Below are positions 22,501 through 37,500 of a DNA stretch of 64,000 nucleotides, one piece after another. A program made the translations under genes and the position numbers. The DNA comes from Tubulanus polymorphus (Eukaryota; Nemertea; Palaeonemertea; Tubulaniformes; Tubulanidae). The stretch's first letter is position 1, and each line of letters starts with the position of its first letter. The notes under the pieces were generated by a model. That model was given only the letters and a program-made list of their open reading frames with translations, searched no databases and was not told the DNA's origin. The stretch is taken from contig NC_134032.1 of the NCBI RefSeq assembly GCF_964204645.1, positions 10,968,275 to 11,032,274 of the forward strand, read 5' to 3'.

Positions 22501-25500
22501 TTGCATCTCTTGTTCGTGGGCCGCGAGTAGCTAAAAAGGAAAAGATATTCATAGCTCAAACAAAAAAATTCCTTTTCATCAGAATTTCTATTTTCAGGTG
22601 TCTATCAAATGGAAATTTCAAGATAGAGAAAATCTATTTTAGGTCGAATAAGTTGGATTTCAAGACCGAATGAAATCTTGTTAGGTAAAGATTGGACAGG
22701 GTGGCCTCACTTTAGACTTGCTTTTTCCCCGACTATTCCCTGACATGCATGTTGCTTTCCCTGATTGATCTGCTTAGAATCCAATCAATTAACAGTCAAA
22801 TACGTAAGACATGGACGAAACTGTTTGATTTTAAGCGCAATCTGGCAACAAATCTCAACAAATTCTCCTGATTTTCGGCTTTTTTCTAAAATCCCTGACT
22901 TGTCCCTGATTTCCAGGTAAACAGCCACCCTGTTGGATAGCTGTATTTCAGGCAGTTGAACAATAGCATTTCACTCAGGCTCTTTTACCACTACCGTGGT
23001 GAATCTGTCAAAAAACATATTCTAAACTACTCAAGGCTCATAGATAAAACTCAGAACTTACAGCAGCCATTTCCTCGTCAGTGAGATCGCTTCTAGATTG
23101 TATTTCAGCCGCTTGTTTGTTGCGTTTCTCGCGTAAAACTTTCTCCCTGTCATTCGATAATTCCGTCAATTTTTCAGTCTCCTCGCGACGAGCTTCCTGC
23201 TCCAGTTTTTCCTTCATATCCCGGCTTTCGGATTCCTGTTGTTTTCGAAGTTCTTCATTCGTTTGTTCCTGAGAAAGATTCATCGAATATATGAAAATCA
23301 AATGGAAGATGAGTTGGCATTATGTAAAGATTAAAACCCATTTTTAGGCTGAACTGGGCCAAAGTCTGTCTGCCTGGAAAAATTCGGTCCGTAGAACTAA
23401 ACCAGACATGAAGTCCGCCATTCTCAAGAGGATTAGTCTTGAGCCATTAACTTGGGCCATAAGTTTCCTTAATTCAACCGCTGTAAGAAAGTCTGGCTGG
23501 TGTGGCCAGACATATACCGGTAGTCTATCTGCCTTAGTCCAGCCTATGAACGATTTTATGGTTCACTGTTACCAATCGGATCACTAACTCTCCCTTTCAT
23601 GACTAGACTATCAACCCCCAACCCCATCCCTATTTTTTCAACGGAGTTGCACTGTTCTCAAGAACGCTCTTTTTGAACAGAAAGATTGGAGACTTATGAA
23701 ACCTGCTTCATTCCTGAATAAACTTTTCACACGCGTGCTCACGTTACCTGTCGTTTTATGACCGCTTTCTCTTCCATACTTTCAACGATTTGCATTTCGG
23801 GCATTCTAATTGTCGGATCTTGCACAACCGATGTCTGTTGCATCTGTAGATTCTGTTCAGCGATAAACTGTCGGGACGATTCCTCTTCTTGTTCGCGTCG
23901 AGCTTTAGCGAGTTTCCTAGAACGCTGAGCGGCTATCTTACCCTATACATACACAGCAACAGTATGAATTATTGACGATGATAAAATATTCGTGTTTGAA
24001 ACACTAGATAGGCCATTTGCGGTCAAGGATTAGGTTTTCTGACAGATAAGTCTACAAATCTAAGACCAATCTTTAGATTTTGTAAAATCAGTTTCACACA
24101 GTTATATTGCATCAGCAATCTAACAATTCAAGACCAGTCTTTTAGCTAGCACATTTTAGTTCTATTAAACCAATCTAAAAATTTCAGACAAGTCTTAGCT
24201 CACTTTTAGTTCAACAACCAGTCTGACAATAATTCAAGACCAGTTTAGCTCTAACATGGTTCTATAATCAAGCAAACAACTTAACATTTTGAACTGAAGT
24301 CCTTACCACTTTATAGGAGGTACTGCTGTAATTTCACAGATATTTCAGTTGCTCGCATACTTACCTGAATTTCGTTGATCTGTCGGTCGCGTTGACTTTC
24401 CAAAACTTGTTCGAGATTTTCAGCGTTTTTGCGATAGTGATCGAGCATTTTTTGCATGATCACATCATCAACTTCTGGTTTCTTTTTCGGCAACTGAAAG
24501 AGAGTGTGTTATTAAGAAATTGGGGTTTTGTCAAATTTTACCACAAATAAACTCCCAAAAATTTTGATGTATAATCAAGGTGGCCACTTCAGACTTTTTC
24601 CCTGACATGCACTTCGTTTATCCCTGACTCAATCTGCTAAGAATCCAATCAATTAACACAGTCTAATTTGTAAGACATAGACAGATCTGTTTTGATTTTG
24701 TGCCCAAACTAGAAATCTCAACAAATCACCCCGACTTTTCCATGATTTTGAGCATTTTTACAAGATTGCCTGAATTTTTTCAAAGAAAAGAAATTACCCT
24801 GACTTTTCCGCCATTTCCAGGTAAGTGGCCACCCTGATAATCTATTACAGGCTTTGTTGAAATAATATTCGAATAAGATTTTTCAAAGAAGCACCGAGTC
24901 CGAACGTTTCCTACCTCGGTAAGAATTTCGCGGTGAACGTCTTTCACTTCTTTGATGAAGTCGTTGTCGATATTTTCGCTGACTTGTTTCAGATGTTCGG
25001 CCTCCTCAGCGTTCAACGCCGCCTGTTCCGACTCGACCTCCAGTTTGTGACGTCTGCTCAAAACGGACATTCGCCGTTCCAGTTCGCCGTGTTTACCCTC
25101 TTGAATCAGTTTCGTCGACAGCTGAATAATTGAAATAATTCAAAGGTTAGTTGAGCAATTTTCGCATTTCTGTATAATAAAATTTTTAACTTTTTTCATA
25201 TTTCTTCACATCAAATGACAGGATTTTTCATACCAAAAACGGAATTTTTCACACTAAATATTTAAGAGATTTCTTCCTTTTTGATGAGATAACGTATATG
25301 CAAGAAATGCATCTTTAAACACGTTTAAGACAATGTAACAATTTTGACCTGTAATCGAGGTATAAAAATCAATGACTGACACTAGACTACATGTATCATG
25401 CATGAACTGTCTAGGGTCAACGCAGCGCCCAGAGATAAAACAACATATACAGCCTATAAGGAAAACGAGACAGAAATTTTCTAACCAAAATTTCACCAGA

Positions 25501-28500
25501 AATTTTCACATTTAATTTCACATTTATCACATGCATCCTCATCCCACTTCCATCAATAATTGTGAGCTAAAAAAATCATCTGCGCAATGATAAATTCGCC
25601 ATACCTCCATTTTTTCAGATTCGTGGTCCTTTTTCAGATCAGTGATTTTTTTCGAGCGTCTGTCCCTCGCCCGACGACGTATTTTATCGAGCTGCGAACG
25701 TTGCCGCGTCTGCCACTTGGTCTTAGCCTCGTTCTCACGTTTATCGAGCATGCCCAATGTCTCCGCTTTGTCACTTTCCGTTAAAACGCCATCTTGTACG
25801 AGATTTTCCTATTCGCGATTTGAAAAACAATATTTCTAAACAAGATTTTTAAAATTCCATTTTCCGAAAACTAGCGACTCTAGCAATTTTTTGTTCTAAG
25901 CAGTTTGAAAATGGATCATTCTTGATTTTTATCGGAGAGGTTTATTTGACTAAAAGAAAACCGTAGGAGCTGGAAACCAATTTCATAAATCAGTTTTAAC
26001 TTTCAACCCATTAACGGCTAGGCCTTATGAACTTGTTTGCATTCTAAGCCCAGGGCTGGCTGGTTTCAAGGACAAGTCTTAAGGGAGGTGGATCAGGGGG
26101 TGGATTTGATCTCTTGTCCGATTACCTTTGGTACTAAAGTTAAAACCAACCCGTAGTTTACAGAAGTTAATTCTAATCTAACTAATGTAACTTCCAAAAA
26201 AGTTTGCAACAATAAACATATTTACTCATTAGAAAATGAGATTTATACTGCTCTTGCTAAAAGTATGGATTTTCAACTAATTCCAATCTATATACGTATA
26301 CAGTTTGGCCTGGGCCATGAAAACAGAATCATATCAACTTACGATTTGATCCTTCACGTTTTCGGACATTTGAACCACTTGTTCGCCGGTCGTCTTGTTG
26401 TGCGCTTCCATTTCAGTTTTCGCGACGTTCGCTTGTTCTTCGAACTGCAGTGATTGTTGTATGAGCTCCTGGGCAAGGATCTTCTCTTCGGACACGTCGG
26501 ACAGTGCCAGCGGAGGCGGTAGCCCGCAATCTTTAGCCTTGATAAAAAAACAACCGGAAATTGTCAGATAACTTGAAAACTTTTAACAAGCAAATCTCAA
26601 AAAATGTCTTTGTTATTCTTTTCAACTAAAATTGCATCATTCTCCTGTGCCAACTGCCTATCATTTTTTCTGTTTTTCATACATATTTGGCCATGACGCG
26701 AGAAATCCCGCAATGATTGATTCAGTCAAAGATAAAAAATTCTTGAGTAGAAGAGAATTCTTGTTGAGCAACTTTTCGGCTAAACACTATCAGCCATCAT
26801 CAGGCGTACTTTAAGTACTCAGGCGTACACAATCAGACATCACAAGTACACCTGACACAAGAATTTTTCATCTTTGACTGAATCATTGTGGGACTTCTCT
26901 CGTCATCCATCTTACACAAATAGTGTGTATCTTCTCTATCTTCTCGACTCATTTGGCCATGACATCAAAAGTTATCTTGTACTGCATCTTACGCAATAGA
27001 AATTAGATTTTCTAAAATTGTTTCACCGGCCGTACGAACCTCTATGACGTGTTTGTCTCTGAGATTCGCCTCCTTTTTGCGACGTCGTTCCGCGAGTTTC
27101 AATTTCAAATCAGCTAAATGTTTCTGTTTGTTCGAGTCCATTTTCGCGTTCAGTTTCTCGAGCTCCCGTTCGTGCCCGGCTAGAATGGCGTCTACCTCCG
27201 CCTCCGACAAATCGCCTAGAATGTATCGAACAGTATTTATAATCACTAACTCAAAACTCTTTACTGACACCTGAAAATGGTGGCGCCACTTTTTCGCCCA
27301 ATTACAAATTCTACAAATCATAGAGTTTTTCCTGATTTTTCCATGTAATTCACACAGAATACCCCGAGTGAATAAAGAGTAATTTCTATGGTTAGAATAC
27401 TATAATTCATTCATTTTTCATTGAATCACGTACCGATAAAGAAACAAGTGGTCAATAGCATTATCCGAATTCCCTGAGTTTTCGGGGATTTTTGCAAAAT
27501 TTGCCAAATTCCCTGAGTAATTTTCCCTGATTTTTTGGATTCCCTGAGTTTTCCAGCTTTCCAGGTCAGTGGCCACCTGTAAGACCCACAGTAAACCCAC
27601 CTTGTAATTTATTTGCAAGATCTTGGGACAATTCTTTCATTTTGTCATTTCTGGCAGTTTCCGACTCAGCGACCGCCTCTTCAAGCGCCTTCTCTTCGCC
27701 GGTCATCAGCTCCTGTTCCAACTTCTGTTTTTCGGCGTTTTGTTGCCTTAGCAATTCACCAGCCTGTATTCAATAACAAGAATTGTTATCTATCTTTTAT
27801 ACCCATGCATCAAGGATACAGTTCTATCAAAAATATCCATCACAATAGTACAATTTCTATCTCAATATGAATACGTGCAAAATCTTTGCTGAACATGAAG
27901 CAAAAAGCTTCTACTATTGCTTCAAACTATTTTCATTGGGCCAATTCCATAATCACAATGCTGCATCCAGTTTAACAGCTGATAGATAAGTTTGCCTCAA
28001 AGTGAGTTAAGATAGTTACGGTAGCTTTGATAGTCTTAACCCTTGTATTGAATTCTAAGAATTCTGAAACTTAAGAACCAGTCTTAGAGTCAACAAGTAT
28101 CTAAACCCGACTCCAGAGTCAATTACACTCGTAACTGTGCTTATCCAAAGCTCTTACCTTTCCGGTTGGTACATGTCTGTTGACGGTCACTGTACCTGGG
28201 TCGCCTGTTTTCAGTTTCTCGAGCAGAGCCTCGCTGATCGGAAGGCTACCAGTGTTAAGCTGGTTCAATAATAACTGGACGGCTTTCATCAGTTCAGATT
28301 CACGATTGCTCGCACCGGTGAATTTATACCTGAAATGGTAACGATCAATTTCTTCGTGAAAATGTAGGCCCAAATCCAGAATTAGAAGTTAAGATCTTAA
28401 GAGTTAACTAATGAAAAATGAACTAATTTTAACACACTCACAACTGCCGAACTGGGTCATAGCTTAGATATTTGATTCAACAAAATATTAGGAATTTAAA

Positions 28501-31500
28501 ATGAACTATAACTTTGACCAACAGACTTTTAGACTTTGAAATTTGAATAGCTCTGGATGAATTCATTCATTTCCAATGGAGTACCGGTACTGACGACGCA
28601 ACTATGGCATGCAGAATTTCCACCATAAACCGCCAGGTTCGCTAGTGTACAAGACAACTGGATTTCTTCTCAAACTCAATTGAAATCTAACAATAATTTC
28701 TCAATGCAAGTTGTGTACGAAAATTGTGCCACGATTAATCTGCATTTATCTAGATGCGTTTTGCCTAATTTGTGGATTGGAATACATGTACTGAATATTG
28801 AGATCGAGTTAATCGAAAATGAACTTATTTAGTTCATCGATATCAAAGTGGTGCCAACTGATGGGATATCTCATCTGCTGGTACTACGCCATTGCTTTAG
28901 AGTGAAGTCTAAACCTATTATTGGGCGCCAGTTGGGAGGCTTGTTTTCCGCGACTCAAATCGAAATCAGAAATGGCAACTATTTCAATATACCTGGACTG
29001 ATCCGCATCGCTACCACCGACGAGACTCCGTTGTTTTCCATCATCATCCCTCTGCAACTGATCTCCCAACGACGATGACGTTTCATATTTCGACGGATCG
29101 AGATTTTCGAGCATGTTTTTCAGCTCGTCGTTTTGCGAGCCGATTCGATCGTAGAATCCGCGCAGGTCTTGCTGGTGACGCGCCAACGACGACGCCAAGT
29201 GTAGATTCTGATCTTCGAGTTTATCGTACAAGACGCGAACGTTGAAATCTTCCAGTTCCTTGTCGGGCGACCATGCAACTTTGGAGAACGAAAAGGAATA
29301 TCCGTTAGTCAGATGGATTGCTATAGTAATTAAACAATGAAGATCAAGACATTTTTAAAACAATTGGGTTTTACCTCCAGTTTTTTCAGCTCCATCTCCG
29401 CTTCCACGAGGGCCGAGCAATTTTGAGTCTCTAAAATTTGGAGAAAAAAACTTGAATCAATTTTGGTTCAACTTAAAATACATCGATAAAAACCTTTAGA
29501 TTTTAGCTTAGAGCTTAGTAGAGTAGAATTTTTACGTCCCAACTGCAAGTAACAGTGTAACCCTAGTGGGTCTTAAGAGACGGCCAGGGCCTTTTTATTG
29601 CTTGTTATGACTCACAACCCGACTAAGTTAGCAGAGCTTAGTCCATGTATGTGTCTTGACAGTGAAAGCCAGGGACCAGGGACCTCCTCTAGTTCCCATT
29701 CCTCCACCCAACCGAGTTAACCACACAGGACTTAAGTGTTGTAGAAAGATAACTCTAGTTTGTTTGAGTTTATGTTTATGTGGTTTAACCATTTCCAGCC
29801 ATATACGGTCACTATACAGCATTTTCCAATGTACAGTGCGTTCGACTCAATACTAACTACATTCAACGCTATAGGTGGTATTTCAGTCAAAAATTGCAAT
29901 TTTCAACGAAAAGTATAATATTTTCGAGTTAAGAGTCAATACTAAACACCTAAGTATGCTCCCCAGTCAAGAAAGGTTTAAGGTTTGTATTACTCACTTG
30001 TTCCAGGCGTCTACGTCGTGGCGCAGATACGCCGGCACTGACGGCGGCGCTCCCAACGACCGATACTGCGGCTTCCAGTGTTTCATCGGGAAAATACCGG
30101 CGTCGCGAGGACGCCAGACGATCACCGCTACGACTAACAACAACGCGCAGGTCGCGAAGAAAGCGATTATTCCTAAAAATATATAAAATTCATGATTAAA
30201 GCATTTTTTCTGCGGCATAAACGACTTTCGAGTTTTCATTTCGAATTTTAGCTCACCGATGATTAAAGCCCAATCCGGTTCTTCGTTCGACGGTGTTTGT
30301 TTACTGACTCCGTACTGGGTCAACATGGCCGCCGTCTGCGGCTGTATCGCCGACTGACCACTCGGACACGTCGAGCCCTTCGCCTGAACGGTCAATATCA
30401 CTTCGCTAGAAAATAAAAGCATTATTTGAAATATTGTATACTAACTAATGAGGGAATCAGTTCATGAATGAAAACTTTTGCCCAACCCAAAAAATAGGTG
30501 TATTTTTAATGAATTCAATTCTTAGAGAGTATAAGCTATGTTTCCTTAGCTCCTACAAGGAACACTAGTTTCAACCTATACGCACGACCAGACTTTTGAA
30601 GGGTGTGAATTTCCACCTACAAGGAGGACCAAGCCTCCAGAAGGATGACGGTTTCATTTAACAGGCTCCTTACGGTACCAGTTATCCCACCCATAGGTAA
30701 CTAACAGTTTCCTGAACTAATAATCTTGCCCATAAGGAGCCCAGGCTACCGCAGGGTCCGAGTGATCTTGCCCATAAGGATCCAAGGCTCCCGTAGTGTC
30801 CAAGTAATCTTGCCCGGAAGGTGGAATAAGCTCCCATAGGGCCCTTTACATATTATTGTGATCTTGCCCATGGCTCCTGTAGGGCCCTAAAGATCTCCAA
30901 GGCTCTCAATGACATCATTCTCACCTCGACATCTGCTGCGAATTTCCGAACACGTATTTGCCGGCGGTCGTGAATACGTGCGCGAACGTGTTCACCGTCA
31001 CGTTCGTTTGCGTGATGTAGTATGCCAGCTTCTCGAACGGCCCGTAATCGAACGTCGGATTCGAGTTGTACAGGTGGTCTTTGATGTAGACCGGATAACT
31101 GCTCGCCACGCGGTCCGACTCGTTCACGTACACATTGAACATCACCAGATCCTCCAACTCCAGACAGATGATCGGATTTCGAATCTGGTTGCTCGTCGTT
31201 GACGCGGACGGCGTCGACGTCGTCGTCGTTACAGCCAACAATCGACGCCTGCTGAAGCCGCCTCCTGTAGTGATGCCTTGCGAGTTCAGAGGTGCTGAAA
31301 CAAAAATGGAACAAAGATAGAAATAAAACTCCAAAGAAAAGCAGCAAATATTTTTCAATGAAACAGCCTGGGCAAAGTGTTTGTATAGTGGACAAGTGGT
31401 CGGAGCTAATAATCAAATGCACAATAGTTCGGATTTAACATATTTTATTAGGACAGTGTAGGGACTAGGTCTGAACTACAGTTTCCATGGTTCTATCCCC

Positions 31501-34500
31501 TATTTTCGGACTAAGTGATATTCTGTTTTACAGTGCCTGGTTTGCAAATAGTCAACTAATCCCAATAACCAAAGTTTGTCCTGGCAATAGCGATGGATGA
31601 CCATCCAGTCAGGCAACCAGCGAGTTAGGAAACCTAACAGTTAACTAAAGGCAGAATGACCAGCCTGTAAGGCAACTAGCGAGACTGGACACCAACCAGT
31701 TAACCAATAGCAAGATGACCAGCCAGTCAGGCAAGTAGCAAGACAGGTTATCAAACAGCTAACTAATGGCTAGATGAACAGCCAGACAGGACACAAAACA
31801 GTTACCGTACCCAAAAGCCAGATAACCAGCCACTCATGAGGCCAGTCGAACAGCCCACAAATACTTACTGAACATCGAACTCGTACTGGAAGAATCAGTG
31901 AATAACGTCGCTGTGGTGGCTCCCGGCCAGAAATTACAAACGTGAGTCTTCTTATCACCGGTGACATGTTCGTTCGGTCCAATTATACCGGGTACAGGCT
32001 GAAACGATAAGTAAGCGGTGATAACCAAAGTGCCTATCGATTCAATAAGTGTCATCAAACCATTGAATTAATACTTACTGTTGTGGTGACAGCTCCAGTA
32101 ACAGGGTCGGTGACTGATAATTGTACGCTACCATCGGATTTTATAGACATGCCCAGTTGCGGGGCAGTTTTCAGACACGAAGAATCGCAAATTTGAGCTG
32201 GATCATCGACTTTGTTACAGAAACATCTGTGAAAAAAATATACAATACGTGCAAACATTCAATATCCCAAAACACGTAGTGAATAGCATTATCCAAATTA
32301 CCATGAGTTCTCCAGGTCCCAGTTTTATAGACTTGTATTATCTTTAACCCAGGGGCTGGTTGCATAGTGATGGCTTAGATTAAGACCAGTCTAAGACCAA
32401 CTTAGTTATATAGCCAATCTAACAATTTAAGACCAGTCTTAAGATTTAAGACCACTATTGGACTTAAGTCATGACTGTGCAACTGGCCCCAGGGGCTAAC
32501 TCAACTGATTTCAATTAAATCAAAGTTTTTGGAATAATTTGTTAAATTCCCTGATTTTTTTTCTAGATTTTTCTGATTCCTTGAGTATCCCAGGTTTTCC
32601 AGGTAAGTGGCCTCCCTCTGTCTTAGGTTCAAGTATTTCTAGATAATGCTTACTTCCCGAGTTCCGTGTTGAACGTCCCCGAGTCGACTCCGCACGCGTT
32701 CGTGCAATCCTTCGACGCGGGATCGACGCAGCCGCGCGTCTGCGCGTCGCGCGCCTGATTTGCCGCGCAGCGCACGTCGACGTTCGGCTGACAGTCCTCG
32801 ACGCCGTTGCCAGTCTGCTTCTTCTGATTCGCTTCGTCGAAGTAAACGTAGCCGGACAGACAAATACACGAGCCGTCCGACGGGAAAAACGCCCGATAGC
32901 GCCCCCTGCACGTACACTCGACGCTACCGGCTAGCGCGTACGACGATCCGCCGCACTGGCGACATGCCGACTGACCGATGAAATTATTGTACGTATTGTT
33001 CGGGCAGAATTCGCATTGACTGAAAGAAACCGCCTTTTCCGTCGTCCCGAACATGCCCATCGGGCACGGCAGCGGCGTACCGGACCGGGCCGGGCAATAA
33101 TGCCCGATCGGGCATGGATTGAGCGTGTAATCAGGCGTACCCGCCGGGCAGTAATATCCCGCCGGGCAGTCGTCGCACGACGTACGGTTTGTATGGTTAC
33201 CGTACGTTCCAGCCGGGCAGATTTGACACGACTGCGTTTTGTTGTAGCGTATGTCCGGGTGGTCGACCGACCGGTATCCGAGCGGGCATTTCAATGTCGC
33301 GTTGCTGCCCTCCGGGCAGTAGTATGGGTAGAGACACGGCACCGGAGAATCGGTCGAATTCATACAGTAGAACCCGCGCGGGCAGATCGGCGGCAGGCCG
33401 GTAGTTCCGCGACAGTAGTGGCTCATTCGACAATCGACTTCGATCGCGGCGCCGCGCGGACATTCAAATTTCTCGGCACACGGAATTCCCATCGTGTTCG
33501 ACGTATCGTTCGGGCAGTAGTAACCGGCGCGACACAGTTCGCAATCGGCCGCCGATCCGGCTCCCGGCTGCGGTCGCATTCTACCGGCCGGGCACATATA
33601 TGGTGGACTCGATTCCGGACAATAGTGACCGACCGGACACAAGCTGTTGTTATACTCGGACATACCTGGAATATTGAATACAAACAAAGAGTGAATCCCT
33701 ACACTTCAAGGCATTAGGTATTATTGATCCCATGGGGTGCTGGTTTCATAGACCCAGGGGATTTCATAGACCTGCTTCATCTCTCACACCTCGATCCAGT
33801 GCCCTGGTGTCATGAAAAGGTTTAACTAAAATTCTGGCTCAGTTGCTCTTGGTTGCCCCACATTTTCAATGAGGACAACAATTCAAACTTAACTGTATCA
33901 CGAAACTGGAGGGGTCTGTTTTATTTTCAACCCAAGCGGGCTAATTTATACAACTGTTTAAGCTTAAATCCAAAGGTGCTCGTTCTATTGACAAGTTTTA
34001 ATTTCAACCCAAGGTGCTGGTTTTATGGACCACTTTTTGCCATTTATAACCACTGGCTTTATTGAACACCCAGTTTAAAATCAAATCCCAAAGCACTGCT
34101 TTTAAACACTAGTTTTGTCTATAACCGGTTTTGACTCCAAGCCCCGGAAACTTACCAGTGTAGTTACACCAATAACCAGCCGGACACGGGTAACAATCCG
34201 ACAAACTGGCTGCTCCTTCGTCATTGCGATAGTACAACTCAGGACACGCCATCGGTCCTAGGCCTTCTAAACAATAGTGACCGACCGGACACAGGCGTTT
34301 CACCGGGTCGCCTGAAATAAATCCGAGAATAATTATCAGGAGAACTACTATCAAAATGTAATAAGTGATGAGTGGAACGGATTGGCTTACCAGGTACGCA
34401 CAAATAACCAGCGGGACAAGGAACACAGTCGGACTCTTGAGCTCCGCCGGAAACATTGCGCAACGTATTGTTCGGACACGGCACCGGTACGGGTATTCCC

Positions 34501-37500
34501 TCAGGGCAATAGTGCCCGGCGGGACATGGGCCAGCGCACTGGACCTGCGGCGGACAGCCAGTCTGCGTGATGGGTACCACTCCGGACGGCGTATACTCGT
34601 CGGAACCGGCCAAACAGAAATAACCGGCCGAACAATTGCCAGCGATTATACCACCCCTAAAATAAAAGTTTTCGGAGATCTTTTTAGAAATGGTTTCAGT
34701 TCCAAATCGGTTAAATTCGACACGAAATTAAGTTTAATTTTCAACTTACACGCAGAAGAAACCAGACGGACAGGAGATACATTCGAGAGCGTCTTTCAGA
34801 CCGGTCGTGTTGCCGGGGGTGTGAGTTCCGTTTGGACACGGAATCGGGTTCTGCGTGGCTGCAAAACATCGAGATCGTTTAGAACCCAATCAATTAGAAC
34901 CACCTGGGGATCTCAATTCATCAGAGAACATAGACGAACAGATAAGCAGTAGTTTGCTCCGCGAATGAACGTAAATTGAAATCAAAAATAATTCTTTGAA
35001 AATAGAGACTTATAAGAAAATGAATGTGAAATCGATCTTCTGAGTTTACGAGTATTTTAATACTTTTGGGAGTAATTGAGCTCTTAAAAGATTAAAAACA
35101 GCTTTCAAATAGTAGAGGTATGAAGTCAGGATAATATGTGAGAAATATTTTCTTAAATCATAACCGGTTACCTTCTGGGCAGTAGTGGTAAGCGGGACAG
35201 ATTTTCGCGTCGGGTACTTTAGCGTTCCGGCAGTAAAATCCCGCCGGGCATTTCTCGCATTCCCAGCTGCCCGTGTTCGGTTGGTATTGCCCGGCGGGGC
35301 ACGCGAGCGGAGCTGCCGTACCGTTCGGGCAATAGAACCCGACCGGGCAGATGAATTGCGAAGGCGTGGCAGTGATGGTCGTGTGATTGGCCGGACAGTA
35401 GTATCCCTGCAAACACTCGCCGGTCGGCTGAGCGAGACCAGCAATTGCGCAATAATATCCTCCAGTGCACGGTAAACAGTCATTAGGTACAGCACCACCT
35501 ACAATTAGATACCCCAACAACATGTTTTTGTGTAGCAGAAAAAATGTTCATAATTTTTCTAACATTGACTTGATTCGAAAAGTAACTAAACTTGAAACAT
35601 TATCTCTACTATTACAGCATGAAAGAATTCTTTACCTTCTACAGCCCTCATAGTTCCCGCAGGACAAAGCTCGGGAGATGCGGTCCCTTCCGGACAGTAG
35701 CGCCCGGGCGGGCACGGGCCATTCTCTGGGAAAAGCGCCGTAGCATTGGGTACCTTTGCGAACGCACCGCCTTGACAATAAAATCCAGCTTGGCATGGAC
35801 CTAGAAATAACGAATTATTATTTTTGTTAAACCCTGCACCAAATCTCATTTACCCGTAAATTCTGCAAGAAATTTGATCTCGACGAACCTGTCGGAACGC
35901 TATTACCAACTCCCTCGCAGTACTGGCCCACCGAGCACCACGTACAGTCCGTCGACACATGTAGACCAGTGCGATTATTGAAGGTGCCTTTCGGGCAAGG
36001 TTGCGGCGGCATACCCTCAGGACAAAAATGACCTATGTAAGTAGAGAAATTTTGATATCCTAAATAGTTTCCTTTGACATGAGGAAAGCTGAAAGTCTTG
36101 AAGTGAAAATTTTTCGAAAAATTTATATTGTTTATATTTTTTGAAATTTTGATTTTCTCGAAAAATTACCAGTTTTACACGGGAACGGTGTCGTCATGTT
36201 CACATCGTGACACATACTACCAGCCGGACAAATCGTACAATTTGATTGGCCGGTGTTCGATTGATACGTTCCGACCTCGCAGCCGATAGGCGCGACCGTT
36301 CCGGCCGGGCAATAGTGACCGGCCGGACACGGGTGACCTTCGATATTATCCGTGGGGCGAGGAGTTGAACTTCCTCCGGTGCAGACGTACCTATTGTGAC
36401 AAACGAAAATCAATTCAGTAAAAGATATGGCTTCCTCTGTGAGTCACCCTATGACATCACCGACGAGCCTGCACTCATTTGATCTATTTATGAATACCCA
36501 GTTCCAGAAAAGAAGGCCGCCTCTAAATCCTCCAATGACATCATCGACCACATAGACTATACCAGAAATAATGTGTGCAAAGATAGCTGCCTCCATAAAC
36601 TTCCCTATGACATCATCAAATTGCCTAGAGAATTGTAGACTGACGGTTGCAGAAATAATTTCGATGAATCGATCCCCCTATGACATCATACAATTCCTCA
36701 GTGAGCAATGCATTCTCTTTGAAAGACTTTCAGAAAATACAGCTCTCACCGATTACCAGATCAAGATGATTATAATAGCTCTCATTCAACGTACCCTGGG
36801 TCGCAGATTGGCGCTTCGGTAATTTTCGTGAACGCCTTCACGTTACAGTATCGACCGGGCAGACATGGTTCACAGCCACTTGCGCTGACGACTTCCTGTA
36901 CAATCGAGAACGTGCCGAGCGGACACGGTTGCGGGTATTCGGTGCCGTTCGTGCAATAGTAACCGACCGGGCAGACGTCGTTGCCGGTGAACGTGATATT
37001 GTGAGTTTGATTCACCTAAAAGAGAGTTAAAACTTATAAAATTATGAAACCTCCTGGTGGAAACCCTTCTCTCAGTTCACACAGTAAGGGATTCACATCA
37101 ACTTAAAACAACATTCCTGATATCAGAACAAAAGCCCTTTTAGCCTAGTTCTGACTACCAGGCCCTATTCCTCGGGCTGGTTTCATAGACCATTTTTACC
37201 TTTAACCCAGGGGTTATTTCAACCTATAATCAATTAGATTAACCCTTGGGTTAAAGGCATAACTCATATATAAAACTGACCACGATTCTGCCTTTTAAGT
37301 AAGTTCAAATCTTAAAGACAGCTACAGGCAACATTCAATGGAACATCAATTACTTGTAAGCCCAGGTCAAACAACCAGACCCTTCAGTCTCGTTCTAACA
37401 ACAAGCCCCTATGACCGTAGGTCAAACTACAGACCCTTTCAGTCTAGTTCTAAGAACAAACCCTGTCAACCTAGGTCCACGAAACCCATGTGAGCCCAGG

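Noticed and set aside
31185-31250. Furin cleavage site at FSRRRLLAV
   Set aside because: Tribasic, but it lacks Arg at the P4 position for cleavage after the last Arg, so there is no firm support.
33016-33717. 233-residue plus-strand frame
   Set aside because: Arg-rich antisense shadow of the GC-rich GCC2/GCC3 exon w46.
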